Origin: Streptomyces aurantiogriseus | GTDB lineage: Bacteria; Actinomycetota; Actinomycetes; Streptomycetales; Streptomycetaceae | DNA length: 64,000 nucleotides | NCBI RefSeq assembly: GCF_014649375.1 | Contig: NZ_BMSX01000001.1 | Location: 248,001-312,000, forward strand | Direction of reading: 5' to 3' | Shown: one piece after another, positions 8,361-16,805 of the stretch | Layout: the number at the start of each line of letters is the position of its first letter | Position numbering within the stretch: position 1 is the stretch's first letter | Notes under the pieces: generated by a model | The model's input: the letters and a program-made list of their open reading frames with translations, nothing else | What the model was told of the DNA's origin: nothing | Databases searched by the model: none | Program-made: the position numbers and the translations under genes

Positions 8361-9992
8361 ATGTCAATCAGGAGCACTACCCGAGCGGCCCTCGTGTTCG
8401 CCGTCGCCCTGACCCTCGCCGCGGTGGGCCAGCAGCTCCTGTTGATCGTCGGCCTGGGCGGCCTGCTGCCCGGCTGGCAGCCCTGGCCCTTCCTGCTGGG
8501 CGCGGCCCCGGCCTGGTGGCTCGCGCGCGCCCGGTGGCGGCAGGCGGACCCACCCCGGCCGCTGATCCGGGCGACACGCGCGCTGCGCCGCATACCGGGC
8601 CCCGCGTACCTCGTGACCGTGCTGGCGCTGACGGCCGGAATCTGGGCCGTGCTCCAGGAACACGAGCCGCACCTGGGACACGAGGAGGCCGTGTACGCGA
8701 ACAAGGCCCGCTCCTGGGCCGACGGCACCCCGGACGCGGGCTGGGGCCCCTATCGCCCCCTCGGTCTCCCCGCGCTGGGGCGCCTGGCGCTCGCCGTCCA
8801 CGACGACGTGGGCAGCCTGCGCGCGGTGGCCCTGCTGCTCACGCTCCTCACCCTCACCACGACCTACCTCGTCGCGGCCCACTGGACCACGCCCCGCCGG
8901 GCCGTCGTGGTCGTCCTTCTCCTGCTCTCCGGCCTCGGGTTCCTGCGCCGCGTACCTGAGTTCCTCAACGACATCGGCACGACCGGCCTGCTGCTGATCG
9001 TCGTTTTCCTCCTCACGCGCGCCCAGGAGGTCCGGCGCTCGTACGCCCTGCCCGTAGCGGCCGCCGTGGCGGTGGCCGCCTTCTACCTGCGCTACGGCAG
9101 CGCGGGCAACCTCCTCGCGACGGCGCTGGCCGCGCTGTTCGCCTACGGCCCGCGCGCCTGGCTCGCCCAGGGCCGCCGCCTCGCCGCCGCACTGGCCGTC
9201 CTCGCCCTCGGCCTGCTGCCGCACTTCGTCCACGCCACGCAGGTCACCGGATCGCCGCTCGGCCTGATCCTGTGGGCCGGTTCCCAGGCCAATCGCACCT
9301 ACGTGGGCGACGGCCTCGTCTACTACCTGGCGATCTTCCCCTACCGCCTGGCCGGAGACCTCGGAGCGGTGGTGATGACCGGCGGGATGCTCCTGGCGGT
9401 ACGCGCCCTGCGCGGCGGAGACGGTGGGACGCGCGCCGCACGCCGTGTGTTCCTGGGCTCGACGTCCGTCCTCGTCCTCGTCGTCCTCGGTCTGGTGACG
9501 GACGGAGAACCGCGGTTCGTCTACCTCCCGGTCATCCTGCTCACCGTCCTGGGGGTCGAGGCCCTCGCGGAACTGACCGGGCGCAGGAACAGGGGCCTGC
9601 TCGCCGCCGTCGCGGGACTGGCCGGCCTGACCACCATCGGCACGGCCCACGTGGTGGCCCACGGAGCGATGCCCGGCCCCGACCGCCTCAGCCGCTCCAC
9701 CGTCCCGGTCGCCGAGCGGCTCGCGACGAACGACCCCTGCCTCCTGGTCACCGGCTACGAACCGGAGATGGGCTGGTACTCGGGCTGCGACGCGGTCACC
9801 TACGCCCAGTACCGCCGCATGACACCGCCCCCAGGAACCCACGTCACCCTGGTCCTCTTCGAACACGGCCGCCTGCAACCGGACGACACCGCCCTGGCCC
9901 GCCTCATCGCCGGCCGCGACACCACCGTGCGCACGATCCCCACAGACGGCGCACTGGGGACGGCGACAGTGATCACGCTGGCTCCGGTGTGA
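8361..9992 (+). CDS. GT-C-type integral membrane glycosyltransferase-like protein
   Basis: The product is 543 residues with about ten to eleven predicted membrane helices in the first 430 residues and a soluble C-terminal domain of about 110 residues. After the second or third helix the first large extracytoplasmic loop carries EPHLGHEEAVYANKARSW; an acidic pair at this place is typical of GT-C enzymes (ArnT/PMT/GT83-like) that use lipid-linked sugars. ATG 8361 has GGAGG about ten bases upstream. It is divergent from the GntR operon. The acceptor is unknown; cell-envelope polymer or protein glycosylation are possibilities. Confidence 0.7.
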   Translation: MSIRSTTRAALVFAVALTLAAVGQQLLLIVGLGGLLPGWQPWPFLLGAAPAWWLARARWRQADPPRPLIRATRALRRIPGPAYLVTVLALTAGIWAVLQEHEPHLGHEEAVYANKARSWADGTPDAGWGPYRPLGLPALGRLALAVHDDVGSLRAVALLLTLLTLTTTYLVAAHWTTPRRAVVVVLLLLSGLGFLRRVPEFLNDIGTTGLLLIVVFLLTRAQEVRRSYALPVAAAVAVAAFYLRYGSAGNLLATALAALFAYGPRAWLAQGRRLAAALAVLALGLLPHFVHATQVTGSPLGLILWAGSQANRTYVGDGLVYYLAIFPYRLAGDLGAVVMTGGMLLAVRALRGGDGGTRAARRVFLGSTSVLVLVVLGLVTDGEPRFVYLPVILLTVLGVEALAELTGRRNRGLLAAVAGLAGLTTIGTAHVVAHGAMPGPDRLSRSTVPVAERLATNDPCLLVTGYEPEMGWYSGCDAVTYAQYRRMTPPPGTHVTLVLFEHGRLQPDDTALARLIAGRDTTVRTIPTDGALGTATVITLAPV

Positions 9993-10064
9993 ACGGGGAC
10001 CGTGTGTGCCGATGCGGGTGGCGACCTGGATGCTGCCGCCGCCCCGCACGACGCGGTGAATTGA

Positions 10065-10139
10065 TCAAGCCGCGAGCAGTTCGGACAGGCGCTCGGCTGG
10101 GGTTTCCCAGCCGAGCGCTCTGCGTGTTCCGTTCAGGCG
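10065..10139 (-). pseudogene. C-terminal remnant of an IS30-type transposase
   Basis: The minus strand reads RLNGTRRALGWETPAERLSELLAA and then stops at 10065-10067. This closely resembles the conserved C-terminal end of IS30-family transposases, where LN.RPRKTLGW.TP is the signature. Nothing upstream in this frame continues the transposase, so only about 24 codons survive. The sequence also contains a perfect 13-bp hairpin (10090-10102 with 10107-10119). The stop codon of the DUF2637 gene lies just inside the remnant. Confidence 0.7.
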
Positions 10140-10924
10140 TGCGGATGTTGGCGCAGCTGCCGGTGGCGGGGCGTGCCCTGGCGCGGGGGCAGAGTCAGGG
10201 TGATCTGTCGGACGAGTTGCTGGAAGCACGCCAGGGACGCGAGGGCCGGCAGAGCGGCTCCGGCGATACCGGTGAACGTCCTTTCGGCCTGAGCCACGCA
10301 CAGCATCATCGCGACGGAGGAAAACACCAGGACGATGAACCACGAGTGGAAAGCCCGGCGCTGGTGCAAGGCGGTACGCAGGATGGAGAGAGAGGCCACC
10401 ATCCAGGGCCCGTACACGAGCAGAGGCCACCAGGGAATCCCCCCGCTCTTCGTGCCGGACGTGATGTTCTGCAGCGGCGCGTAGGCCACCATGCCGCCGA
10501 ACACACTGACCATCGCCACGATGACGGCAACGAAGGCGATGATGACGAAACTGCCGGTCTGCAACCAATTGAGCCGGGGTTTCCGGTCTGAAATCTTCCG
10601 GTGCCCGGCGGCAGAACGCCGGATGGGCGGCAACTGAGCGGTGATCTGCGCCAGGTTCTCCATCGGGTCGGCGAAGTCGGCTCCGGATGCCGGCTCGCTG
10701 CGCGGTGGCGGCGCGTTGGACGCCTGCTCCGCCGGCACAGCCTCCTGCAGGAGATAGGCAAGTTCCTCGACCGGGTCCCAACCCGGTTCGGGGGGTACCA
10801 AGGGGGACTTCGAGTGCAGGGAGTCGGCAGGACTGCCATGCCGGCCGGTCCCCGACCCGTAGGGGAACGCGTCGGAATACCATTCACGCCGCGCAAAGGA
10901 GGGATCTGCATAGTCGTGATTCAT
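10133..10924 (-). CDS. DUF2637-type membrane protein, possibly truncated at the C-terminus
   Basis: The product is 263 residues. The first 140 residues are hydrophilic and disordered-looking; then four membrane helices follow (SFVIIAFVAVIVAMVSVF, WWPLLVYGPWMVASL, FIVLVFSSVAMMLCV, IAGAALPALASLACF). The helix arrangement matches DUF2637 proteins, which in Streptomyces are common near integrative elements and plasmid spread genes. The ATG at 10924 has GGGGTGG upstream. The gene ends in an IS30 remnant, so the last residues (about RHRQLRQHPHA) may not be original. The 94-residue gene upstream ends 14 bases before this start, giving a likely operon. Confidence 0.7.
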   Translation of the reverse strand: MNHDYADPSFARREWYSDAFPYGSGTGRHGSPADSLHSKSPLVPPEPGWDPVEELAYLLQEAVPAEQASNAPPPRSEPASGADFADPMENLAQITAQLPPIRRSAAGHRKISDRKPRLNWLQTGSFVIIAFVAVIVAMVSVFGGMVAYAPLQNITSGTKSGGIPWWPLLVYGPWMVASLSILRTALHQRRAFHSWFIVLVFSSVAMMLCVAQAERTFTGIAGAALPALASLACFQQLVRQITLTLPPRQGTPRHRQLRQHPHA

Positions 10925-10938
10925 GGAAATCCACCCCG

Positions 10939-11223
10939 TCACGCGCGGTCCGCGCGCCAGCCCGACTTCCCCTGGCCGTTCCACCGCTGATTGAGTTCGT
11001 CCTGGACGGCCTCCAGCAGCGTGAGGAACTCGTGGAGCAGCGGTTCGGTGACCTGGGGTTCGAACCGCGCACCGTCCCCGTACAAGGCGACACGGGGATC
11101 CAGAGCCGAGTACGCCGCACCGGGCGTGTAACTGCATTTCCCCAATGTCACATCACCGGCCGCAGGCAGATTATCCGTCCTCGCACTGCGGTGAGGCAAA
11201 CCATGGGGCCTTGCGTTCGTCAT
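10939..11223 (-). CDS. small hypothetical protein upstream of the DUF2637 gene
   Basis: The 94-residue product has a predicted helix (VTEPLLHEFLTLLEAVQDEL) in its C-terminal half and no membrane segment. It probably forms an operon with the DUF2637 gene. The start is uncertain: ATG 11223 lacks a well-spaced ribosome binding site, since the GGAGGAG upstream is about 18 bases away. I do not recognise a family. The accessory context (IS remnant, AT-rich repeats) suggests acquired DNA. Confidence 0.55.
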   Translation of the reverse strand: MTNARPHGLPHRSARTDNLPAAGDVTLGKCSYTPGAAYSALDPRVALYGDGARFEPQVTEPLLHEFLTLLEAVQDELNQRWNGQGKSGWRADRA

Positions 11224-11284
11224 ATCTCGCTAACGCCGCTCGCTCTCCTCCGGATGCGCGGCAAATGAGTGACCCTGACGCAGG

Positions 11285-11306
11285 AAAACGCTGATGAGAG
11301 CGTTTT
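11285..11306. terminator. short hairpin with T-run, candidate terminator
   Basis: Arms AAAACGCT (11285-11292) and AGCGTTTT (11299-11306) with a 6-base loop are followed by TTTTTAATTAAT on the plus strand. It lies between the Fpg gene and the small gene at 11223, both on the minus strand, and would stop read-through from the former. AT-rich terminators of this classic form are unusual for Streptomyces. Confidence 0.5.
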
Positions 11307-11343
11307 TAATTAATGTCACCAGCGCCTCGGAGTCGTACGCCCG

Positions 11344-11388
11344 CAGTAATAGTAGTTTTGTGTCCTCAGTAATAGTAGTTTTGTGTCC
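11344..11388. repeat. 22-bp AT-rich tandem direct repeat
   Basis: The 22-base unit beginning CAGTAATAGTAG and ending TTTTGTGTCC occurs at 11344-11365 and again at 11367-11388, separated by a single T. It is noncoding, low in GC and follows the candidate terminator. It may be a binding site or a relic of a mobile element. Confidence 0.7.
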
Positions 11389-11447
11389 GCCGTCATCCCG
11401 TCAGGCGCCGCTCGTCGAACCGGCTGACCATGGCCGGGGGACCCGTT

Positions 11448-12224
11448 CTACTGGCACCGCGGGCACCACACCGTGCCGCGGCCTGCCATACGGGACCGAC
11501 GCAGCAGGCTGCCGCAGCGCGGGCAGGTCGGGGTGGGGTCGTCGCGGTGGCCGGTGAGCCAGGAGTCGCGTGGTGGGACGCAGCCGGCGGTGACCGCGGA
11601 GCGCAGGGTGCGGCGCATGTCCGTGTACAGGCGGCGGCGGTCGGCCTCGGTGAGGTCGCTCGTCCGGCTGCTGGGGCGCAGCCTCGCCCGCCACAAGATC
11701 TCGTCGGCCAGCAGATTGCCGAGTCCGGCCAGGACGGACTGGTCGGTGAGGGCGGTCTTGACGCTGCCGCGCCGGGAAGAGAGCGCGGCCTCGAACTCCT
11801 CGCGGTCCACCGTCATCGCGTCGGGGCCCTGGCGGTCCAGCAGCCGTGCGACCTCGGAGTCGTCGTCGGCCAGCCAGAGGCCCTGGAGCTTGCGCTGGTC
11901 GCGGTAGCGGAGCTGACGCTCGCGGCCCAGGGTGAACAGGACGCGGTCGTGGGCTTCGACCGCGTCGTCGGGGCGGCCGCAGACCAGCTGCCCGGTCATG
12001 CCGAAGTGCAGCATGAGGGTGGGGCCGCCGGTGCGAGCGAGCAGCCACTTTCCGCGCCGCTCCGGCTCGGTGAAGCGCCGGCCTTCCAGCGCGTCCCGCA
12101 GCCGCCGCGGGCTCACGTCATGCAGGACGCCCGCGTCGCGCACCTCGACGCGCTGGATGATCCTGCCCTTCGCGCAGGACTCGAGCACCTTCCGGAATCC
12201 CTCGACGTCTGGCAGCTCAGGCAT
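11448..12224 (-). CDS. formamidopyrimidine-DNA glycosylase / endonuclease VIII family protein
   Basis: The 258-residue product starts with PELPDVE after the initiator Met, so the N-terminal proline nucleophile and the glutamate next to it are present. Other family marks are the hairpin lysine in RRGKWLL, LHFGMTGQL, the helix-two-turn-helix region (LTDQSVLAGLGNLLADEILW) and a C-terminal zinc finger CPRCG...CPRCQ. It should excise oxidised bases from DNA and cut at the abasic site. ATG 12224 is fixed by the need for proline at position 2; an upstream in-frame extension would destroy activity. It is divergent from the GH97 gene. Confidence 0.93.
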   Translation of the reverse strand: MPELPDVEGFRKVLESCAKGRIIQRVEVRDAGVLHDVSPRRLRDALEGRRFTEPERRGKWLLARTGGPTLMLHFGMTGQLVCGRPDDAVEAHDRVLFTLGRERQLRYRDQRKLQGLWLADDDSEVARLLDRQGPDAMTVDREEFEAALSSRRGSVKTALTDQSVLAGLGNLLADEILWRARLRPSSRTSDLTEADRRRLYTDMRRTLRSAVTAGCVPPRDSWLTGHRDDPTPTCPRCGSLLRRSRMAGRGTVWCPRCQ

Positions 12225-12414
12225 GGGGTACGTCCTCTCCTCACGCGAAGTCCGCGCGCTCGGCGAGCGGGCCGCAGCCCCCCGGAACATCGTGGCTCCT
12301 GGGCGGACCGCGGCGCATCACGGCACAGCACGGGTTCCGCACCACGGACGGAATGGCCGTAATCGGTTGCGGGACCTTGACCGGCGCCTGCCCGGGGCGT
12401 ACCTTCCCCACGCC

Positions 12415-12428
12415 AGTAACCGGTTACT
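12415..12428. promoter_or_regulatory. perfect 14-bp palindrome, candidate LacI-type operator
   Basis: AGTAACCGGTTACT is its own reverse complement and lies 42 bases upstream of the GH97 start. A related half-site (AATCGGTTGCG) is at 12361. LacI-family sugar regulators use such central-CG palindromes; no regulator gene is adjacent, so the partner is unknown. Confidence 0.6.
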
Positions 12429-12469
12429 ACCAGAATTCTGCGCGCCCCCGAAGGAGAGGTCCCTTCACG

Positions 12470-14473
12470 ATGAGAACCGCAGGAGACCAGGAAGAACCCA
12501 CCACGGACAGACGCGGCCGCTCGGAGATGCTGTCCCGCCGGGGCATGCTCAGGGGCGCGGCCGTCACCGCCGGAACGGCGGCACTGGGGCTCGGCGCCCC
12601 GCGGGCCGCCCTCGCGGCGGACGCCCCGGGCGGCACGGGCGCCCCGGGCGGCACGGTCAGTGCGACCGCACGCATGGGCGGTACGTCCATCACCATGTCG
12701 GTGGTGAACGGGGCGCTCCAGTGGGCCGCCGAGCGCCACGGCAGGACGGTGATCGACACTTCGGCCCTGGGACTCAGGCTGAGCGACGGAACCGTCCTCG
12801 GCAGCGAGGTGAGGGTGATCCGGAGCCGACACCGGACCGTCCACGACACCTGGTCGCCGGTGTACGGGCGCAACGCCAAGGTCACCGACCACTACCAGGA
12901 GCAGTGCTGGGACCTGCGGGACACGGCCTCCGGTACCCGGTTCGGCGTCCGGATCCGCGCGTACCGGACCGGCGTAGCCCTCCGCTACGTCCTGCCCGGC
13001 ACGGACACCGCCACCATCGCCGACGAACTGACGACGTTCGTCTTCCCCGACGGCACCACCGTCCACAGCGCCCGCGACGAGGACGCCTACAACCCCGTCG
13101 CCCCCGGCTCGATCCCGGTCACCGGCACGTCGAGCACCGACCAGGGCCCGCTGACCGACCTGCCGCTGACCGCCGATCTCTCAGGCGGGCTCATCGCCTG
13201 CGTCTGCGAGTCCTCCCGGCTGAACTTCCCCCGCCTGATGCTCAGTTCGGTCCCGGGGCAGCCCAACACTCTCTCGGCCTTCCTCATGGAGCACACTGCC
13301 CGCGGCAGCGGCCCGGTCGAGACGACCACCACGGTCACCACCCCGTTCGCCACGCCCTGGCGCGCGGTGGTGATCGGGTCCACGCACGCCGAACTGGTCG
13401 ACAACGCCGAGCTGGTGCTCAATCTGGCCCCGGCGAACGCCCTGACCGACACCTCGTGGATCAAGCCGGGCAAGGTCTTCCGCTGCGAGCTGTCCACCGC
13501 CGCCGGCCTCGCGGGCGTCGACTTCGCCGTGGCCCGCGGCATCGACTACATCGAGTACGACGCCGGCTGGTACGGACCCGAGTTCAGCACCGTCGACGCG
13601 ACGAAGCCGATCGCCGCCATCGACCTGCCGTCCGTCATCTCGTACGCCACCGGCAAGGGCATCGGCGTCTTCCTCTACGTCAACCGGCTCGCGCTGACCG
13701 ACGCGGACTCGCTCTTCGGCCTCTACAAGAGCTGGGGCGTCCAGGGCATCAAGCTCGGCTTCATCAACGACGGCACCCAGGCGATGACCAACCAGATCAC
13801 CGACTGGGCCCGGACGGCCGCCGAGTACCGGCTGCTGATCGACATGCACGACGACGTCCGGCCGTTCGGCTACGAGCGCACATACCCGAACTACGTCAGC
13901 CTGGAAGGCGTCCGGGGCAACGAGCAGTTCCCCACCGCCACCCACAACGTCACCCTGCCCTTCGCCCGCAACATCGGCGGCCCGCTCGACTACACCATCT
14001 GCTACGGCCAGTCGCGCAACAAGACGACCAACGCCCACCAGATGGCGATGGCCGCCGTGTACTACCAGCCGCTCAACTTCCTGTTCTGGTACGACAAGCC
14101 CTCCAAGTACGCCAACCCCGCGAGCTGGCCGGGCCTGCCCTGGTTCAACGCCGTCCCCACGACCTGGGACGAGAGCAGGACCCTGGCCGGATCGATCGGC
14201 GAGTACGTGGCGGTCGCCCGCAGGCGCGGCTCCACCTGGTACCTCGGGGCGATGACCAACGAGACGGCCCGGACGTTGTCGATCCCGCTGTCGTTCCTGG
14301 ACGGCGAGACGTCCTACACGGCGACCGTCTACGCCGACGGCGCCCCGGGCAGCAGCCCGTACCGCACCCCGGTCGTGGTCAGCACCCGGACCGTCACCTC
14401 GGCCACCACTCTGAGCGTGACCATGGCCGGCGCGGGTGGCCAGGCGATCGTCCTGGAGCCGGACGTCTCCTGA
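12470..14473 (+). CDS. secreted glycoside hydrolase, GH97-like catalytic domain
   Basis: The 667-residue product has a twin-arginine type signal (LSRRGMLRGAAVTAGTAALGLG) in the first 50 residues. An N-terminal beta-sandwich is followed by a TIM barrel with IDYIEYDAGWYG, GIKLGFINDG, YRLLIDMHDDVRP, RTYPNYVSLEGVRGNE and a C-terminal beta domain. The combination of the barrel motifs, above all RTYPN and EGVRG, fits family GH97 (alpha-glucosidases and alpha-galactosidases). The Asp in FINDG may be the retaining-type nucleophile, which would favour alpha-galactosidase; this is inference. ATG 12470 has AAGGAGAG upstream. Regulation is probably through the palindrome at 12415. Confidence 0.8.
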   Translation: MRTAGDQEEPTTDRRGRSEMLSRRGMLRGAAVTAGTAALGLGAPRAALAADAPGGTGAPGGTVSATARMGGTSITMSVVNGALQWAAERHGRTVIDTSALGLRLSDGTVLGSEVRVIRSRHRTVHDTWSPVYGRNAKVTDHYQEQCWDLRDTASGTRFGVRIRAYRTGVALRYVLPGTDTATIADELTTFVFPDGTTVHSARDEDAYNPVAPGSIPVTGTSSTDQGPLTDLPLTADLSGGLIACVCESSRLNFPRLMLSSVPGQPNTLSAFLMEHTARGSGPVETTTTVTTPFATPWRAVVIGSTHAELVDNAELVLNLAPANALTDTSWIKPGKVFRCELSTAAGLAGVDFAVARGIDYIEYDAGWYGPEFSTVDATKPIAAIDLPSVISYATGKGIGVFLYVNRLALTDADSLFGLYKSWGVQGIKLGFINDGTQAMTNQITDWARTAAEYRLLIDMHDDVRPFGYERTYPNYVSLEGVRGNEQFPTATHNVTLPFARNIGGPLDYTICYGQSRNKTTNAHQMAMAAVYYQPLNFLFWYDKPSKYANPASWPGLPWFNAVPTTWDESRTLAGSIGEYVAVARRRGSTWYLGAMTNETARTLSIPLSFLDGETSYTATVYADGAPGSSPYRTPVVVSTRTVTSATTLSVTMAGAGGQAIVLEPDVS

Positions 14474-14569
14474 GCGCGGGGCGCGGAAACCCGTTCCGCG
14501 CCCACGGCAACCTTCGTACGTCCGGTGGCGACAGGTGAGAAACCCGGTTCTCCCCATGAAGAGGACGAC

Positions 14570-15604
14570 GTGAGCAAGAGAGCAGCAGCCCCGCGCCACC
14601 GGCGGGGCGGAACGGCCGGCCGGCGCCGACGTGTCCTGATCGCCGGGGCGGCCGCCGTACTGGCCGGTGGCGTGGTCGTCGCCGGCGTCCTCGTGTCGGG
14701 CTCGGGCTCGGGGTCGGGGTCCGACTCGGTCGCCGGGGCGTCCCCGTCGCCCAGGACGTATGCCTCGCGTCCCTCGCCCACCGCGTCCGCCTCCTCGTCC
14801 CCCTCGGCGTCGGCTTCGCCCTCGGTCTCCGCGTCCGCGACGAAGAAGCCGGCGCCGAAGCGGACCCCCACGGCGTCGCCGTCCTCCGCCCCGGTCACCC
14901 GCACCGCCCGGTTCGGCGCGTGGCCCACCGCCACCGCCGACCGGCCGGTGAGCTCGACCATCGAGGTCACCGGCAGCTACGACGGCGGACTGAAACGCTT
15001 CCACGGCTCCGGGGAGCTGGGCACCGACGGCCAGGGGGAGGACCAGGGGCCGCTGTTCGAACTCGCCGACGGCGCCGTGCTGGAGAACGTCGTCCTCGGT
15101 GCGCCGGCCGCCGACGGCGTGCACTGCCTGGGCAGTTGCACGCTGCGGAACGTGTGGTGGGAGGACGTGGGCGAGGACGCCGCCACGTTCAAGGGCAGGT
15201 CCGCCGGGGCCACGTACCTGGTCGACGGCGGTGGAGCGCGGAAGGCCGACGACAAGGTCTTCCAGCACAACGGCGCCGGCACGCTGACCATCAGGGGCTT
15301 CCAGGTCTCCGACTTCGGCAAGCTGTACCGCTCGTGCGGCAACTGCGACACGCAGTACACGCGCCACGTCGTGATCAGCGACGTACGGGCGAGCAGCCCC
15401 GGGAAGGTCCTGGTCGGAATCAACGCCAACTACGGGGACACGGCCGCCCTCTCGGGGGTGACGATCTCGGGCGACGGCGGCAGGGACATCACCGTGTGCG
15501 AGCGCTTCCAGGGCAACAGCAGCGGCGCGGAGCCGACCGCGCTGGGCAGCGGCCCGGACGGCACGAACTGCCGCTACAACGCCTCCGCCGTCACCTACCG
15601 CTGA
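14570..15604 (+). CDS. secreted pectate lyase, polysaccharide lyase family 3
   Basis: The 344-residue product has a basic N-terminus, one membrane or signal helix (VLIAGAAAVLAGGVVVAGVLV) and a long Ser/Pro/Ala linker to about residue 115. The catalytic part is a short parallel beta-helix with PL3 hallmarks: VHCLGSCTLRNVWWEDVGEDAATFKG region, KVFQHNGAGTLTI, YRSCGNCDTQYTRHV and the C-terminal NCRY. PL3 enzymes cleave polygalacturonate by calcium-dependent beta-elimination. The start is GTG 14570 with AAGAGG upstream. It follows the GH97 gene and suggests a plant-polymer degradation pair. The end overlaps the YihY gene by 10 bases. Confidence 0.88.
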   Translation: MSKRAAAPRHRRGGTAGRRRRVLIAGAAAVLAGGVVVAGVLVSGSGSGSGSDSVAGASPSPRTYASRPSPTASASSSPSASASPSVSASATKKPAPKRTPTASPSSAPVTRTARFGAWPTATADRPVSSTIEVTGSYDGGLKRFHGSGELGTDGQGEDQGPLFELADGAVLENVVLGAPAADGVHCLGSCTLRNVWWEDVGEDAATFKGRSAGATYLVDGGGARKADDKVFQHNGAGTLTIRGFQVSDFGKLYRSCGNCDTQYTRHVVISDVRASSPGKVLVGINANYGDTAALSGVTISGDGGRDITVCERFQGNSSGAEPTALGSGPDGTNCRYNASAVTYR

Positions 15605-16713
15605 GCCGACGCCGGCGGGGTCTCTCCCTCACCCCTGTGATCGGGCGGTTCGAAGCGTCGGCGGTCCTCCTCGTCCCACCCCCGGGTGTCGCGCGGCTGG
15701 ACGTACGGCTCCGCATCGGCCGGGTGACCGCCCGCGACGGCACGCTGGCGGACCAGCTCCGCGTCGAACTCCAGGCCGAGCAGGATCGCCAGGTTCGTGA
15801 TCCACAGCCAGACCAGGAAGACGATCACGCCGGCGAGCGTGCCGTAGGTCTTGTTGTACGAGCCGAAGTTCGCCACGTAGAACGCGAATCCGGCGGAGGC
15901 GATCATCCAGATCACCAGCGCCAGGAAACTGCCCGGCGTGATCCAGCGGAAGCCGCGGACCCTCGCGTTCGGGGTCGCCCAGTACAGGACCGCGATCATG
16001 ATCGTGACCAGGACCACCAGCACCGGCCACTTCGCGATCGACCACACCGTCAGCCCCGCGTCACCGACTCCGAGCGCGTTGCCGGCCTCCCGTGCGATGC
16101 CGCCGGTGAACACGACGATCAGCGAGATGATCACGGCCATGACCAGCAGCACCAGGGTCACGGCGACCCGGACCGGCAGCACCTTCCACACCGGACGGCC
16201 CTCGGGGATGTCGTAGACCGCGTTCGCGCTCCTCATGAACGCCGCGACATAGCCGGACGCCGACCACACCGCGAGCACCAGACCGACGACCGCCATGACC
16301 GAGCCGAGCCCGGAGGTGCCCTGCAACTGCCGCACCGCGTCACTCAGCACGTCCCGCGCCGCGCCCGGCGCGAGCTTCTGGATCTGGTCCAGCACCTGCT
16401 GCGTCGCCGACCGGCCGACGATCCCCAGCACCGACACCAGCGCCAGCAGCGCCGGGAACAGCGCCAGGATCGCGTAGTACGTCAGCGCCGCGGACCGGTC
16501 GGTCAGCTCGTCCTTCTTGAACTCCTTCAGGGTCCCTTTGAGCACCGCTCCCCAGGACCTCCTGGGCAGATCCGTCGGAGTGTCCGGCGCCCGCCGCTCC
16601 ACCTGTTCGTCCGGCCCGGCCTCCGGTGCCCGCGCGGCCTCGGCCTCCGGCCCGGCCACGACGCGCCCACCGCGCCTGCCGTGTCTTCCATGCCTTCTCA
16701 TGGTCCGCGTCAT
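15595..16713 (-). CDS. YihY/BrkB-family integral membrane protein
   Basis: The 372-residue product has a hydrophilic N-terminus of about 65 residues, six membrane helices, and an acidic/basic C-terminal tail. Family motifs are DRSAALTYYAILALFPALLAL at the first helix, and VWLWITNLAILLGLEFDAEL at the last. Despite the historical name ribonuclease BN the family is membrane-bound and of unclear biochemical function. It is convergent with the pectate lyase gene. Confidence 0.92.
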   Translation of the reverse strand: MTRTMRRHGRHGRRGGRVVAGPEAEAARAPEAGPDEQVERRAPDTPTDLPRRSWGAVLKGTLKEFKKDELTDRSAALTYYAILALFPALLALVSVLGIVGRSATQQVLDQIQKLAPGAARDVLSDAVRQLQGTSGLGSVMAVVGLVLAVWSASGYVAAFMRSANAVYDIPEGRPVWKVLPVRVAVTLVLLVMAVIISLIVVFTGGIAREAGNALGVGDAGLTVWSIAKWPVLVVLVTIMIAVLYWATPNARVRGFRWITPGSFLALVIWMIASAGFAFYVANFGSYNKTYGTLAGVIVFLVWLWITNLAILLGLEFDAELVRQRAVAGGHPADAEPYVQPRDTRGWDEEDRRRFEPPDHRGEGETPPASAQR

Positions 16714-16805
16714 GCCGCACGAGTATCCGGCAGAGGTTCAGCTATACCCGCATATGCGACAGATCTTGATAATCCGGGCGTTCTGTCGAAGGGTCGGCTC
16801 AGCCC

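Noticed and set aside
8364..10049. Open frame of 561 codons opposite the GT-C gene
   Set aside because: Shadow of the membrane protein gene; the translated sequence is low-complexity and hydrophilic.
10065..10883. Long minus-strand frame ending in the IS30 tail, which could suggest a longer transposase
   Set aside because: Only the last 24 codons resemble a transposase; the rest is a shifted frame of the DUF2637 gene.
11057..11066. GGTTCGAACC, like the T-loop of a tRNA
   Set aside because: No acceptor stem, D-arm or anticodon arm can be formed around it, and it lies in the reading frame of a small protein gene.
13181..15367. Open frame of 728 codons on the minus strand
   Set aside because: It is the antisense of the GH97 and pectate lyase genes, which have clear families. 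Its composition is that of a high-GC shadow frame.
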